Source: Sipunculus nudus | Lineage: Eukaryota; Annelida; Sipuncula; Golfingiida; Sipunculidae | Assembly: GCA_026874595.1 (NCBI GenBank) | Contig: CM049318.1 | Span: 43,880,456-43,944,455 of the forward strand | DNA: 64,000 bases | Direction: 5' to 3' | Shown: positions 24,234 to 36,723 of the stretch, piece after piece | Numbering within the stretch: the first letter of the stretch is position 1 | Layout: the number at the start of each line of letters is the position of its first letter | The notes under the pieces: generated by a model | Seen by the model: the letters and a program-made list of their open reading frames with translations, nothing else | Told to the model about the DNA's origin: nothing | Databases searched by the model: none | Position numbers and translations under genes: made by a program

Positions 24234-26725
24234 AACAAGGGACCTATGGGTCACGACGCTCAGCTGATATATATGATAAAAAAATATTATTTAGAAATGA
24301 GGCACATGCTGGTTTTGTGTGGTAATAAATATAAGCTGTATTATGAGTTGTTGTTGTTTAGCTTATGTATGATTTTGATAGTACCTTTGGAGACAGGGAA
24401 GAGGATTGATTTCATTTATTTTATTAACAATTGGAGTACTATTGTCACACAGATTTTGACTTGGCCATATAACTTATAAGCAAAACATATAATATAAGAG
24501 TTTAACTATTTATTAAAAAAATTACAAATATTGTCCCAAATATAATTTTTATTAAAAATAATAAGAGAATCATATGATTTTTTAAAATGAAATATAACTG
24601 ATATGATTATTAAAATAATATTAAAGAATATATTCATGAATGCATTCATGAATACATTTTGAAAGTATTTGCACGAGTATTCATATACTTTCATTTTTAC
24701 CTGAATTCCCATTCTTTATGCAAGAAATTTTATAATGGAGTACATAATCATATTCGTATTTAAATACAATTACAAAGTATTCGCACCATGTCTGGTATTT
24801 ATTCAGTTTTCACCAAACAATGATGTTGAGAATCAAGAATATACAAAATTCACACATTTAAATAATGATCATAAGTACCTGGTTTTATGGCTTTTATTTA
24901 TATTAAAAAATAACTGTAAAAAATTCAATTTGGACTAATTTCACATCAATGTACACACTAGACACAGCAGGAATCTAGATTAATATTATCAACTGCATCT
25001 TTGTCTATCATTAATTTCCTTCATATGATCCCTAATGATTAGTAATGAATAATATGATTTACTTCTTTATCATTAAAATTGAACTGAAAAATGCCATAGG
25101 TGACTGCATGGTTTTATTTGGAATATGTGACATTCTACCCATTGATACAAGATTCTTATATCATCAGTAACTGCAAGTTAATTTCCTGTTATTATAAACT
25201 AACAAATTCCTTTTCTATTTTTCTTTAATTTGTTATTAAAAACCAATAAAAATTTATTAATTTGTTGTTTATTGTTATGTTGTTGGTTAAAACTACTAGA
25301 TGAGTTGGGTTGGACACCTGGATCAACTGTGGCTGGCCATAAGCTGCCTGGATTCCTGTATGCCTCGCCTCAAGCGTGCATAATTTGATGAAAGGTCAAC
25401 AAGGTAAACATACAGGTGACTCAAGAGGGGCTGGAGAGAGCCAAAGTCTTACAGGGTCTCATAAAAAACATTAATAAAAGCTACAATTTTTGGCCAATTT
25501 CTTTCAGCTTTCTAAATTTGAAAAATTCAGAACTAATTATGGGTATGCAATTGAATCTTGATTAAATAATGTTACATCCCTGACAAAAAAATCTCTAGCA
25601 ATGCCCTTGTTAAGGGAGTAAATATATTTCTTGATTTTTTACAAAGTGCATTATGTTTGGGCCCATAACTTAAAACAATTACACAATACTGACATCATTC
25701 TGGGATGTGCATAGAGAATGAAAAATATGTATATTGTTTATGATTAAAGTCAGATCAGTGGTTTTGATTAAGGCAGTCTTGAAGTGTAACAATGGGTTTT
25801 TAATGGAAAAATGAAGTTTTTCATTAATATCTCGAAGGTATTAAGTCCTAGTGACCAAATTCTTGGCATGGTAGGGGATTTTGGAGACATCTAACTGTAT
25901 GCTGAATTTAAGGAACTTAGAGCTGAAGCTGGGGAGCTGAGCTTTTGCAAACTGCATAACACTAGCTTGATGTAAACAATATGTTATAAGGTGCTTGAAA
26001 ACTTGATTAAAATCTACAGTTTTTGATCAACTGGTTTCAAATTTTTGGTGTTAACAGTTGAAATGCTGACAAAAACATGCTGTGAAAATTAAATCCACAG
26101 TACTTACAGGAAAAAAACGTGCCATGGTCAAAGTTGGGCAAAATTTAAGGTACCAATTTTTTATTTTTATTAATATTTTAAAAAATTTAAAAGATTTTCA
26201 TCTAATTTTGGGTATACAATTTAATTTTGATTAATTAAAGTTATATTACTGGAAAAAAGGTCCACAGCTTTAACATTTTTTGTGTTAAGTGATCAAATAT
26301 CTTTCCTTATTTTTTTCAAAATGCATTATGTTTGGGCCCAGAACTTTTTTAAATTAAATAATACAGACATAATTTCTGGCATGTACATAGGAACTATATA
26401 GAGGAATATTTATGGTAAATATGAGGAAAAAAAGATGAGTGGTTTTGATATTAGGCAGTCCTAAAGTGTGAAAATAGGTTTTTAATAAAAAATTAAGGTT
26501 TTTCCTTAATTTCTCAAAGAAACGAAGTTGCAAAGACCCAGTTTTCGGCTTGGTAGGAGATCCTGGGGACATCTAACATTATGCCGAATTTTGGATTCCT
26601 ATGTCTTACAGTTTCAAAACGTGCCACATCTACGGACGGACGGACGGACGGACGGACAGACGGACGGACGACGGACAATGGACCACGACTATAGCTCAGA
26701 TGACTTATAGTCAGCTGAGCTAAAA
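24234..26725 (-). mobile_element. Complete B2 element nested in B1
   Basis: The left end is ACAAGGGACCTATGGGTCAC, then GACGCTCAGCTGA. The right end is a GGAC microsatellite near 26636-26680, then TATAGTCAGCTGAGCTAA. About 2.5 kb; it is the reference full-length copy for B2 in this window. It sits in an A-run of the B1 host with no obvious target duplication. Confidence 0.85.
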
Positions 26726-26727
26726 AT

Positions 26728-26973
26728 CTAAAATAATATCAAATGGAGATAAAGTGTAAGAGGAAGAGGTAATAAAGGCCTTGGTTGGTTTATATGATTG
26801 GTTTGTATTGATGAGCAAAAAATTGTTGCAAAAAATATTTTGTGACCTGACCATGTGTTTCCTAATGTTGAAACTAAAGCATGTGAGCAGTTTGTGAAAA
26901 AATGATCTGTACTATTACCATGATCATTAGTTGGTTTTTCGATTAACTGTTGACATTTCAGTAGTTTACACAT
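26728..26973 (-). pseudogene. Second copy of the endonuclease-like fragment
   Basis: Reads CKLLKCQQLIEKPTNDHGN, DHFFTN and SGHKIFFATIF, with the same SGH in place of SDH as the copy at 19727. Differences from that copy are scattered single changes. Confidence 0.45.
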
Positions 26974-27637
26974 TTGTTCAATTGAATCTATTTTTTTTGT
27001 ATAATATATATTATTAAATATATATGTATTTTTTTATGAAATGTATACAGTTGAAATATAGCTAATTAACAACATAAAACAGGGGAAAAAAACCTGATCT
27101 CAAATTCTGCTGAGGCAGGAAAATAATGAACAAATCTTTGTATTAAATCCTGATTTTTTATCACATCAATTATTTTCTAGTTTAAGTTTATATTTCTATA
27201 CATTTCCAATTTAACATATATATCTGAATATAAAAGTTGATTCATAAATCTCAATTGCATCATCATAAATCTCAATCTTGTCAGATAACACCACATCATG
27301 CATACAAATGTTTATTTATTTTTTACCACAAAAATATATCTTTTAAATCTGCAAAACAATAAATATCTAAAAATAATACGTGATTAAGATTTAACAATTT
27401 TTAATTGTGTCTTTATTTATCCATAATGTGCTTCATATTTTATAATAATTTAAGCATACTGATCGGTTCAATTATATTTGTTAGAATCATTTAAAAGAAA
27501 ATTGATTTCTTTAAAAATGCTACATTACACAACATTGCATCTTCTGGATTACACCTTGAATTATTTTTTCAAGGAAAGTTTATGCATATCGGAGTGGAAA
27601 CAGCATTACAATTAAGGAGATACAGTGAAAACAATAA

Positions 27638-27974
27638 GGCCAAAAAAAATTAAAGGTATGGTTCTCAGGCACCGCCCGCATCAATTTTAAACCCCCGCAT
27701 CAAAACTTTTTATTTTGATTTTCAATAAAAATTTTCCAATTTTGAGCTGCTGCCGCTACGAAATTTCTTTCAAGAAGATAAAACCGTACAATTTCCTTTG
27801 TTTTGTAGTGCTTTTACTTATTTAGCAAAATAAAACTGTTATATTCTTTCTTTACCCTTATCATTTGAAATTTTTATCGAAACATACCAACAAATTTAAA
27901 ATTAAAAAAGCGCCCGCCCGCATTGATTTCTGAAAAAAAGTGCCTGAGAACCAAACCTTTTTTTTATTTTGGCC
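27638..27974. mobile_element. Harbinger-like MITE with TAA target duplication
   Basis: This 337-bp insert starts GGCCAAAAAAAATTAAAGG...GGTTCTCAGGCAC and ends GTGCCTGAGAACC...TTTTGGCC, giving ~35-bp terminal inverted repeats. It is flanked on both sides by TAA. Homologous B1 copies at about 29592 and 31797 show the empty site with a single TAA (ACAATAACAAT). A 3-bp TAA/TWA duplication and GG-starting ends fit PIF/Harbinger. It has no coding capacity. Confidence 0.85.
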
Positions 27975-28631
27975 TAACAATTACTGCATAACACTTGGTG
28001 GGTTGGGTTTGCGGGATGGGGGGGATTGGGGTGGTGAGAATAACTGTACACCTGTCACAGCAGGGGATCTCCCCCAGTGACTGTAACAAATCAGAAACCC
28101 TGGCATAGCTGACTTCCAGTGACCTGGAGTGGGACCCTGCATCTGTAATCAAAGCAAGTGACTATAGAAACCATTTGAAAAGCTAAGAGAAAATGGCCCA
28201 GCTTAAATGAACCTCTGTAAATTATAGAATAATGGACATGAGCTAAAGCATATGGACTGTGTAATAAATGAAACCTTTGGCCTGAAACCATTTAGTGATG
28301 CACCAAGGGAAAAAATGGGCCTACGGTAAGTGTCATATAAAAGTTCCATTTCATAAACAAATAATGTGTGAAGTAATAAAGTAATCAAAAGTTAAATATA
28401 TGGCCATATGAGTTAAAAATTAATCCCACAAAGTTTGACCAATATTCCTAATTTTAAAAACTAGGTTTAACAGTGTTATTCACACCTAGGCCTGCCAATT
28501 TTAAGAGATATGAATGAAATGCTACCAAGTATTTATATCTTCTTAAATCTTGTCAGTTAGCACTTACATTAGGTCCTTATATTTTACCATATTTGAATAT
28601 TAGGATTAAATTCCAGAAAATTTTGTTCTTT

Positions 28632-30537
28632 AAACAAGGGACCTATGGGTCACTGTGCTCAGCTGACGTTAACCTTGAAGGTAAAAATCTAAAATAATAT
28701 CAAATGGAGATAAAGTGTAAGAGGAAGAGGTAATAAAGGCCATGGTTGGTTTATATGATTGGTTTGTATTGATGAGCAAGAAATTGTTGCAAATAATATT
28801 TTGTGACCTGACCATGTGTTTCCTAATGTTGAAACTGAAGCATGTGAGCAGTTTGTGAACAAATGATCTGTACAATTACCATGATCATTAGTTGGCTTTT
28901 CGATTAACTGTTGACATTTCAGTAGTTTACACATTTGTTCAATCAAATCTTTTTTTTGTATAATATAAATTATTAAATGTTTTTTTTAATGAAATGTATA
29001 CAGTTGAAATATAACTAATTAACAACATAAAACATGGCAAACAAAGCCTGATCTCAAATTCTGCTGATGCAGGAAAATAATGAACAAATGTTTGTAACAA
29101 ATCCTCATTTTTTTATCATATCAATTTTTTTTTAAATTTAAGTTTATATTTCTATACATTTTCAATATAACATATATATCTGAATATAAAAGTTGATTCA
29201 TAATTCTCAATTGCATCATCATAAATCTCAATCTTGTCAGATAACACCACATCATGCATACAAATGTTTATTTATTTTTTACCACAAAAATATATCTTTT
29301 AAATCTGCAAAACAATAATTGTCTAAAAAAAATACTTTATTTAGATTTCACAATTTTGAATTGTGTCTTTATTTATCCATAATGTGCTTCATATTTCATC
29401 ATAATTTAAGCATACTGATGGGTTCCATTATGATTGGTAAAATCATTTAAAAGAAAAATGATTTCTTTAAAAATGCTACATTACACAACATTGCATCTTC
29501 TGGATTACACCTTGAATTACTTTTTTAAGGGAAAGTTTTTGCATATCAGAGTGGAACCAGCATTACAATTAAGGAGATACAGTGAAAACAATAACAATAC
29601 TGCATAACACTTGGTGGGTTGGGTTTGCTGGGGGGGGGGGGGATTGGGGTGGTGATATCAGAATAACTGTACACATGTCACAGCAGGGGATCTCCCCCAG
29701 TGACTGTAACAAATCAGAAACCCTGGGATAGCTGACTTCCAGTGACCTGGAGTGGGACCCTGCATCTGTAATATCAAAGCAAATGACTACAACAGAGCCT
29801 CAAGAAAAAAATCAATAACTAGCTTAATTTTCAAGCTTTTACTTCCAAATTTCAGATTTAAACAAATTAAATATTTATGTTTACATGCTGTGAAAATTAA
29901 ATCAATGGTACATACAGGAAAAAAACGTGCCATGGTCAAAGTTGGGCAAAATTTAAGGCACTGATTTTATTTTTATGCTAATTACTTAAAAAATTTACAA
30001 AATTCAGATCTAATTTTGGGTAAACAATTGAATCTTAATTAAACATAGTTATATACTTGGGAAAATAGACTCTAGTTTCAAAATTTTTCATGTTAAGTGA
30101 GTAAATATTTTTCCTGATTTTTTACAAAGTCCATTATGTTTGGGCCCATAACTTAAAGAATTTATACTTAACAGACTTAATTTCTGGCATGTACATAGGA
30201 ACTATATAGAAGAATATTTATGGTAAATATGAGGAAAAACAGATCAGTGGTTTTGAAATTAGGCAGTCCTGAAGTGTGAAAATAGGATTTAAATAAAAAA
30301 TTGAGGTTTTTCCTTAATTTCTCAAAGGAACAAAGTCGCAAAGACCCAGTTTTCGGCTTGGTAGGAGATCTTGGGGACATCTAACATTATGCTGAATTTC
30401 GGATTCCTAGGTCTTACGGTTTCAAAACGTGCCACATCTACGGACGGACGGACGGACGGACGGACGGACAGACGGACGGACGACGGACAATGGACCACGA
30501 CTATAGCTCAGATGACTTATAGTCAGCTGAGCTAAAA
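28632..30537 (-). mobile_element. Complete B1 element
   Basis: The left end is AACAAGGGACCTATGGGTCA, then GCTCAGCTGACG. The right end is a GGAC microsatellite (about 30441-30486) plus TAGTCAGCTGAGCTAA. It holds an endonuclease-like fragment (28689-28946, minus) and a G13 run at 29630-29642. It is the reference B1 copy. Confidence 0.85.
28689..28946 (-). pseudogene. Third copy of the endonuclease-like fragment
   Basis: The longest open version (85 codons). It starts MIEQMCKLLKCQQLIEKPTN and has TDHLFTN and SGHKILFATIS. The frame ends without the rest of a retroelement protein. Confidence 0.45.
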
Positions 30538-32750
30538 AATCAAAATTGTCCAAGTCTCGACAAAAAGAATTTTTTTAACATAAAAATTATAAGCTTTGTC
30601 TTGTATATAAGTCCTGTGTATCGAAGCGGTGGGTCAGGGAGGGGTCTCTGTTGTTACTGTTCATCGCTGAAAAAATGTGAAATTATAAGATTCATCTTGT
30701 TTAGAGTACAGGTCTGTCAACAGAATGGGTGGGGGGGGGGGGGAGAGAGAGAAAGGCTTCCTGTGGTATTTATGCTGGCAGCCTGATCAAGCTCAACAAG
30801 AGAGAGGGCTTGCCTGAGTGATGGGATTACATAATAGCCTGGGGAGCATTGAGAGTTGCACTGAATGACCTACAGTGACCTCAGTGGACTGCTTGACAAT
30901 GTGAGGGAATACAACAAGAGCCTCCAAACAAATTAAATCACCAGCCTAATATTGCAGCTTTTATTTTCAAATTTCAGATTTTAACAGATTAAATCCTTAT
31001 GTGTACATGCTGTGAAAATAACATCCACAGTACTTACAGGAAAAAATCGTGCCGTCGCCAAAGTTGGGCAATCTGTAATATTACCATGATCATTAGTTGG
31101 CTTTTTGATTAACTGTTGACATTTCAGTAGTTTACACATTTGTTCAACTGAATCTATTTTTTGTATAATATATATTATTAAATATAAATGTATTTTTTAA
31201 TGAAATTAATACAGTTGAAATATAACTAATTAACAACATAAAACAGGGCAAACAAAGCCTGATCTCAAATTCTGCTGAGGCAGGAAAATAATGAACAAAT
31301 GTTCGTATTAAATCCTCATTTTTTTATTACATCCATTTTTTTTATTATAAGTTTATATTTCTATACATTTCCAATTTAACATATATATCCGAATATAAAA
31401 GTTGATTCATAATTCTTAATTGCATCATCATAAATCTCAATCTTGTCAGATAACACCACATCATGCATACAAATGTTTATTTATTTTTTACCACAAAAAT
31501 ATATCTTTTAAATCTGCAAAACAATAAATATCTTAAAATAATACTTGATTTAGATTTCACAATTTTTAAATGTGTCTTTATTTATCCATAATGTGCTTCA
31601 TATTTTATAAATTTAAGCATACTGATCGGTTCAATTATATTTGTTAAAATCATTTAAAAGAAAATTGATTTCTTTAAAAATGCCACATTACACAACATTG
31701 CATCTTCTTGATTACACCTTGAATTACCTTTTCAAGAAAAGTTTTTGCATATCGGAGTGGAAACAGCATTACAATGAAGGAGATACAGTGAAAACAATAA
31801 CAATTATTACTGCATAACACTTGGTGGGTTGGGTTTGCGGGGGGGGGGGGGGGGGTGATTGGGATGGTGATATGAGAATAACTGTACACCTGTCACAGCA
31901 GGGGATCTCCCCCAGTGACTGTAACAAATCAGAAACCCTGGCATAGCTGACTTCCATTGACCTGGAGTGGGACCCTGCATCTGTAATCTGTAATCAAAGC
32001 AAATGACTACAACAGAGCCTCAAGAAAAAATCAATAACTAGCCTAATTTTCAAGCTTTTATTTTCAACTTTCAGATTTAAACAAATTAAATATTTATGTT
32101 TACATGCTGTGAAAATTGAATCAATAGTACTAACAGAAAAAAAACGTGCCATGGTCAAAGTTGGGCAAAATTTAAGGTACTGATTTTATTTTTATGCGAA
32201 TAACTTAAAAAATTTACAAAATTCAGATCTAATTTTGGGTAAACAATTGAATCTTAATTAAACATAGTAATATACTTGGGAAAATAGACTCTAGTTTCAA
32301 AATTTTTCATGTTAAGTGAGTAAAAATTTTTTCCTGATTTTTTACAAAGTCCATTATGTTTGGGCCCATAACTTAAAGAATTTATACTTAACAGACTTAA
32401 TTTCTGGCATGTACATAGAAACTATACAGAGGAATATTTATGGTAAATATGAGGAAAAACATATGAGTGGTTTTGATATTAGGCAGTCCTGAAGTGTGAA
32501 AATAGGTTTTTAATAAAAAATTGAGGTTTTTCCTTAATTTCTCAAAGGAACGAAGTCGCAAAGACCCAGTTTTCGGCTTGGTAGGAGATCTTGGGGACAT
32601 CTAACATTATGCTGAATTTTGGATTCCTAGGTCTTACGGTTTCAAAACGTGCCACATCTACGGACGGACGGGCGGACGGACAGACGGACGGACGACGGAC
32701 AATGGACCACGACTATAGCTCAGATGACTTATAGTCAGCTGAGCTAAAAA
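30538..32750 (-). mobile_element. Rearranged B1/B4-type sequence ending in an intact B right end
   Basis: 30538-31068 resembles the B4 body (AGTCCTGTGTAT, G-rich run at 30730) and then the B1 body. At about 31069 (CAAAGTTGGGCA|ATCTGTAA) it jumps back to an earlier B1 block and then runs collinearly to the right end TAGTCAGCTGAGCTAA. A G17 run lies at 31839-31855. This end closes the 24183-32750 nest. Confidence 0.65.
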
Positions 32751-34363
32751 GGTCAATGCAGGTGGCGCCACCAATACCTCAATTTCATACATGACTCATG
32801 TGACCTATGTCACTGGCATAAAATTTGGTGATGATAGCTCTGGCCATTTCTGAGATTGTCATTTTAGTATGCTTTTTCGGACAGATGACTAGGTTTAACT
32901 TCCTGTAATTTGGCCAAAATTCAACAAACTTGAACCATTTGAACAAACTTGAGAGAGATGGTATAAAAGATTATTTCTGTGAAATATTGAACAAATTGGC
33001 TTGACCGTTTCAAAGGAGAAGATTTTTAAAGGTTTGTTAGCTTTTTCTCTATAAGATATGAAAAAATGCAGATTTTATTATATGGCTAATTTTTTGCATT
33101 AAATTTCATGATGCTAGCTCCAGTCGTTTTCGAAATAGTATGGGTTAACGTATACCTGTGATTATAAACATTGCCTGGCATGAGGAATATCTAAAATCAT
33201 AAATCTACATTTTTTAAAAGTTTTTTTAAAAAACATTCTTGTCAATATTAACCATAGATAACTGAAATCTAAATGTCTGGAGGCATAATGTAATGGATGC
33301 TGATAAACTGGTTCCAGGGTAGATGTATCTGCTTCACACAGCTAACATATATGGTAAAATGACTCAATTCAATCTTTATTATTCAGTCAAAATTCATTCT
33401 TTGGATCCATTAAAGACAATTATTATAAGAATTATTCAGGGGATAATTTTTGTAAAATATTAAACAAATTGGCCTCAGTGGCAGCAGTCAAAAAACGTTT
33501 TGCTGGTTTATAACTCTTATGGGAAAATACAGCATAATGGCTAAGTTAAGCTTCCCATAACTCAGCCAAAAATCACTGAACCAAAACCATTTGAACAAAC
33601 TTGAATTATCAACATCTAAGGATAATATATTGCGAGTTTTAAGAATTTGGCCCAGTGGTTTTTGAGAAGAAGATCTTTGTAGCCACTGAGCTAAAATGGG
33701 CTGTTATGGCATATGACTAAATTCAGCTTCCCATAACTAAGCCAAAAGTCTCTGAACTAAGACCATTTGAACAAACTTCAGAAAGCACTACCCTAGGAAC
33801 ATTTCTGTGCTATATTAAACAATTTGGCCATATGGTTTCAGAGAAGAATTTTTTGTAGCCGTCAGTATGATACAGGCACTGATGACCCCCGTATAAAAAA
33901 GGCCGATGCAGGTGGCACCACCAATACCTCAATTTCAGATATGACTCATGTGACCAACATTGGCATAAAATTTGATGATGACAGCTCCAGCCGTTTCTAA
34001 GATTGTAATTTTAGTATGCTTTTTTGGACAGTTGAATAAGTTCAACTTCCTGTAACTTGGCCAGAAATCAGTGAACTAAAACCATTCAAACAAACTTGAG
34101 AGAGATTGTTCCGGGGATCATTTCTGTGAAACATTAGACAATTTAGCTGAACAGTTTCAGAGAAGAAGATTTTTAAAGCTTTTTTAGCTTTTTCCCTATA
34201 AAATCTAAGAAAATGCAGTTAGCCAAAAAATAAGCAAAATCCGATAGAGTTTTTTAGATGACTAATTTTTTGCATAAAATTTTGTGATAATATGGGTTAA
34301 CGTACAGACAACGGACACCGGACAACGCTACACCATCGCATAAGCTCACAGGTTCCCTAAAAA
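32751..34363 (-). mobile_element. A1 element, final part
   Basis: Resumes the A1 at 22548-24182 with GGTCAATGCAGGTGGCGCC, passes three A-tail cores, and ends CTCACAGGTTCCCTAA (GTTCGC changed to GTTCCC). Confidence 0.75.
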
Positions 34364-34700
34364 TTAACACCAAAATCCTTGATTTCAAAATTTGGCCTTC
34401 TTGGTTGATGGTGATGGTTTTTCCTCTTTGTTTCCATTCTCCTAGTTTCTTGCCGGCTGACGGGACAACAGAGACTTTCAGCTTTTTATCTGTGGAAAAA
34501 ACAGTCTTACAGGTGCCAGCCTTAGCCTTCAGAAGCTTATGATACCATCTGTACTTTCATCTGGGGACTTCTGGGACCATATGGAAGGTGGCACACTGTA
34601 TATCCCCCTCATGTCGGGTACAAGACAGAAGTTTCCTTGACCATAGAGGCTACGTCTGAGGTCATAATCATGTTAAAAATACTGTTAAATCTGCCTAATA
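34364..34700 (-). other. Low-copy segment with unexplained open frames
   Basis: One minus-strand frame reads LRRSLYGQGNFCLVPDMRG then IYSVPPSIWSQKSPDESTDG before a stop. A second, overlapping frame reads KAKAGTCKTVFSTDKKLKVS, VVPSAGKKLGEWKQRGKTIT and INQEGQ into the flanking repeat. A strong acceptor-like CTGTTTTTTCCACAG lies at 34490 and is in phase with the HDAC donor at 34996. I recognise no family. It could be a decayed gene fragment, an alternative HDAC 3' exon, or chance. Confidence 0.35.
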
Positions 34701-35274
34701 TGGTATTATTGTATTAAAATAATACATGTTTTTACAGATTGAGAAGTCCAAAATCCCAAGTTTTATAAATGAGGGTAAAATATTTCCTAAATGCAGTTGA
34801 GCAAGTAGGAAATTTATGGTCACAATTTAAGCTTACACTTGTGATTGAGCTGAACATGTCTGTAGGAGTTGGTGCTCTGCAAACAAATATTTTAACCTGT
34901 GCCGTTCCTTGATACTGATTATATGCATCTGGGCTTTTGCCCACATGAGCTTTATTATATTACCTTTTAGTGTCCTTGACAGGACTACAGACTGACCTTG
35001 TATGTTAAAGGCCTTCTCCAGTGCTTCCACAGCTACTGGCACAGGTCGTCTGCACAACTCATCTTCTGTTATGGCTGTCACCTGATCAAAATGATCAAAA
35101 TATTCAAGTACTGAACAAATTAATGATGGCAAAATTAAAAGCATTTGAGGAGACTCATTACAGCCATATACATTTTTTTAAGCATAAACATTAATATATT
35201 TACTTATAATGTACAACTTATCCAGTAATAAAGCCAGTCAAGGCACATTAAACTGTGGTAATGATATTTGGTAA
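34701..35274 (-). other. Low-copy intron DNA around the HDAC linker exon
   Basis: Apart from the exon at 34997-35081, nothing repetitive or coding was seen. Confidence 0.5.
34997..35081 (-). CDS. HDAC4: Class IIa HDAC exon: post-catalytic linker
   Basis: This 85-nt exon is bounded by acceptor CATTTTGATCAG and donor AAG|GTCAGT. It begins in phase 0, matching the end of the exon at 56340, and ends after one base of a codon. It reads VTAITEDELCRRPVPVAVEA then LEKAFNIQ. In human HDAC4 the aligned stretch is the segment with RPNANAVRSMEKVMEIH, so the RRP..AV..LEK..I pattern is kept. It probably forms the C-terminal helix packed against the deacetylase core. An open reading frame of 103 codons runs through it, but splice-site and family evidence limit the coding part to these bases. 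It lies in a roughly 0.9-kb island of low-copy DNA between large repeats. Confidence 0.9.
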
Positions 35275-35902
35275 GAACAAGTGACCCATGGTTCATAACA
35301 ATCAGCTGACAAGCATGAACTGTGACATAATAGGCTAAACACACAATTTTAATCACAGTTTTAAGAACCTGTTTGCTGGTTTTGTTCAAATCTGAAGGAT
35401 GACAGAACTGACTAGAATATAAGCAGAAACTGATAAAAGCCCTCAGCCAAAAGAACAGTGTTCAAAGGTGGTAACAGAAACCAGTATGAACTGTGACCTT
35501 GAAAAGTGGGTCAAGGTCACCCACACAGAATTCAAACTCATCAGAGAACATGGCAGAAAGAACTGGTATGTCAAGTTTGAAGAAAAAATCTTCAGCACTA
35601 CCAAGGTTAAGGGGGTCACCATAATCTTACGATTCAACATATATCACCTTGAAGATTAAAGTCAAGATCACCAGTAATCAAACTCTTTATAATTCAAAGA
35701 CAGAAAGGACTGATAATTTTATTTCATGCTCTGCTAAGGCAGGGAAATACTGATTTTAAGTTTATAGTACACAATTTTTTTCAACATATCCATTTTAGCA
35801 ACAGAATAATGACCTATTTAATGAATAATTTTTATCACATTCATTTTTTAATTGACAAATTGTATGGATTTGAAATATTAAAATATATCTGAAAATATAA
35901 GT
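35275..35902 (-). mobile_element. B left end followed by a C left-end fragment
   Basis: ACAAGTGACCCATGGTTCA plus CAATCAGCTGAC marks a drifted B end. At 35414, CTAGAATATAAGCAGAAACTG and AAAGCCCTCAGCCAAAAG mark a C end with part of one core (GTGACCTTGA..TCAAGGTCAC at about 35505). The rest (about 35700-35902) is AT-rich. Confidence 0.55.
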
Positions 35903-36723
35903 TAATTCTGAGTTATAAGCTGCATCATTATTCATCCTTCATTTGGCTCACACCATGTCAAATCATGCACACATTTATTTTATCATTTTTTATATAATAT
36001 ATTTTTAATATATTATAAAATATTTAAACTGCATGTATTTAAAATGAAATTAATTTTTTAGACAACACTACCAGAGGTCATGTGCTTGCTGGAATTGAGA
36101 CAAACATAATATCAATGTCAAGGTCAGAGAGGGCAGTGTGACAAAAAAATGAGGTACAGCTTATTTGACTGTGGCTGTTTTCGACAAAGATGTGAAGGAA
36201 AAACTCTGACACAGATTGGAAGACAGATAACTAGAACATGTCGTTAAGAAGACACAGAGGAAAACAAGGCCTACAGGCCTTATGTGAACCTGTGCAATAG
36301 TTTATACACCAGGTATAATGCTTCAATGCTGGGACATTACTTTTCAAGTAGGCCTACATGTCTTGTATACGACATAGGTATCAGAGATGTATACATATGC
36401 CCAATTTCAGGCTGATATCCCCTCCTGAGAAATGAGCAGGGACTTTGTCTGGGGATACAAATATATATATACTAATCTTTTTTATTTGTTTACAAAAATC
36501 TTACACAAAGAAAAATAAGCATATCATCAATACGTATTGGGTATCGTTGTAAGTGTATTGCAATACATATTGTACATGAACAGGCTAAGTGAAACCCACC
36601 CTTAGTCGTAGAAAACCTGAATAAGAGCTACAGGTTTTGCCCAATACTTCCAAATTTCGAATTAAAAAGATTTAATCCTTATGTGTACCAGCTGTGAAAG
36701 TTAAATTAACAGTACACACAAGA

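Larger units (their letters stand above)
26726..28631 (-). mobile_element. B1 element continuation, itself cut by another B1
   Basis: Continues the tip at 24183. It contains a retroelement-endonuclease-like fragment (26728-26973, minus) and a MITE (27638-27974). It is interrupted at about 28632 by a second B1 and probably resumes at 30538. Confidence 0.7.

Noticed and set aside
34833-35144. A 103-codon open frame on the minus strand as an independent gene
   Set aside because: Only the part 34997-35081 shows HDAC similarity and is bounded by good splice sites; the rest is intron read-through.
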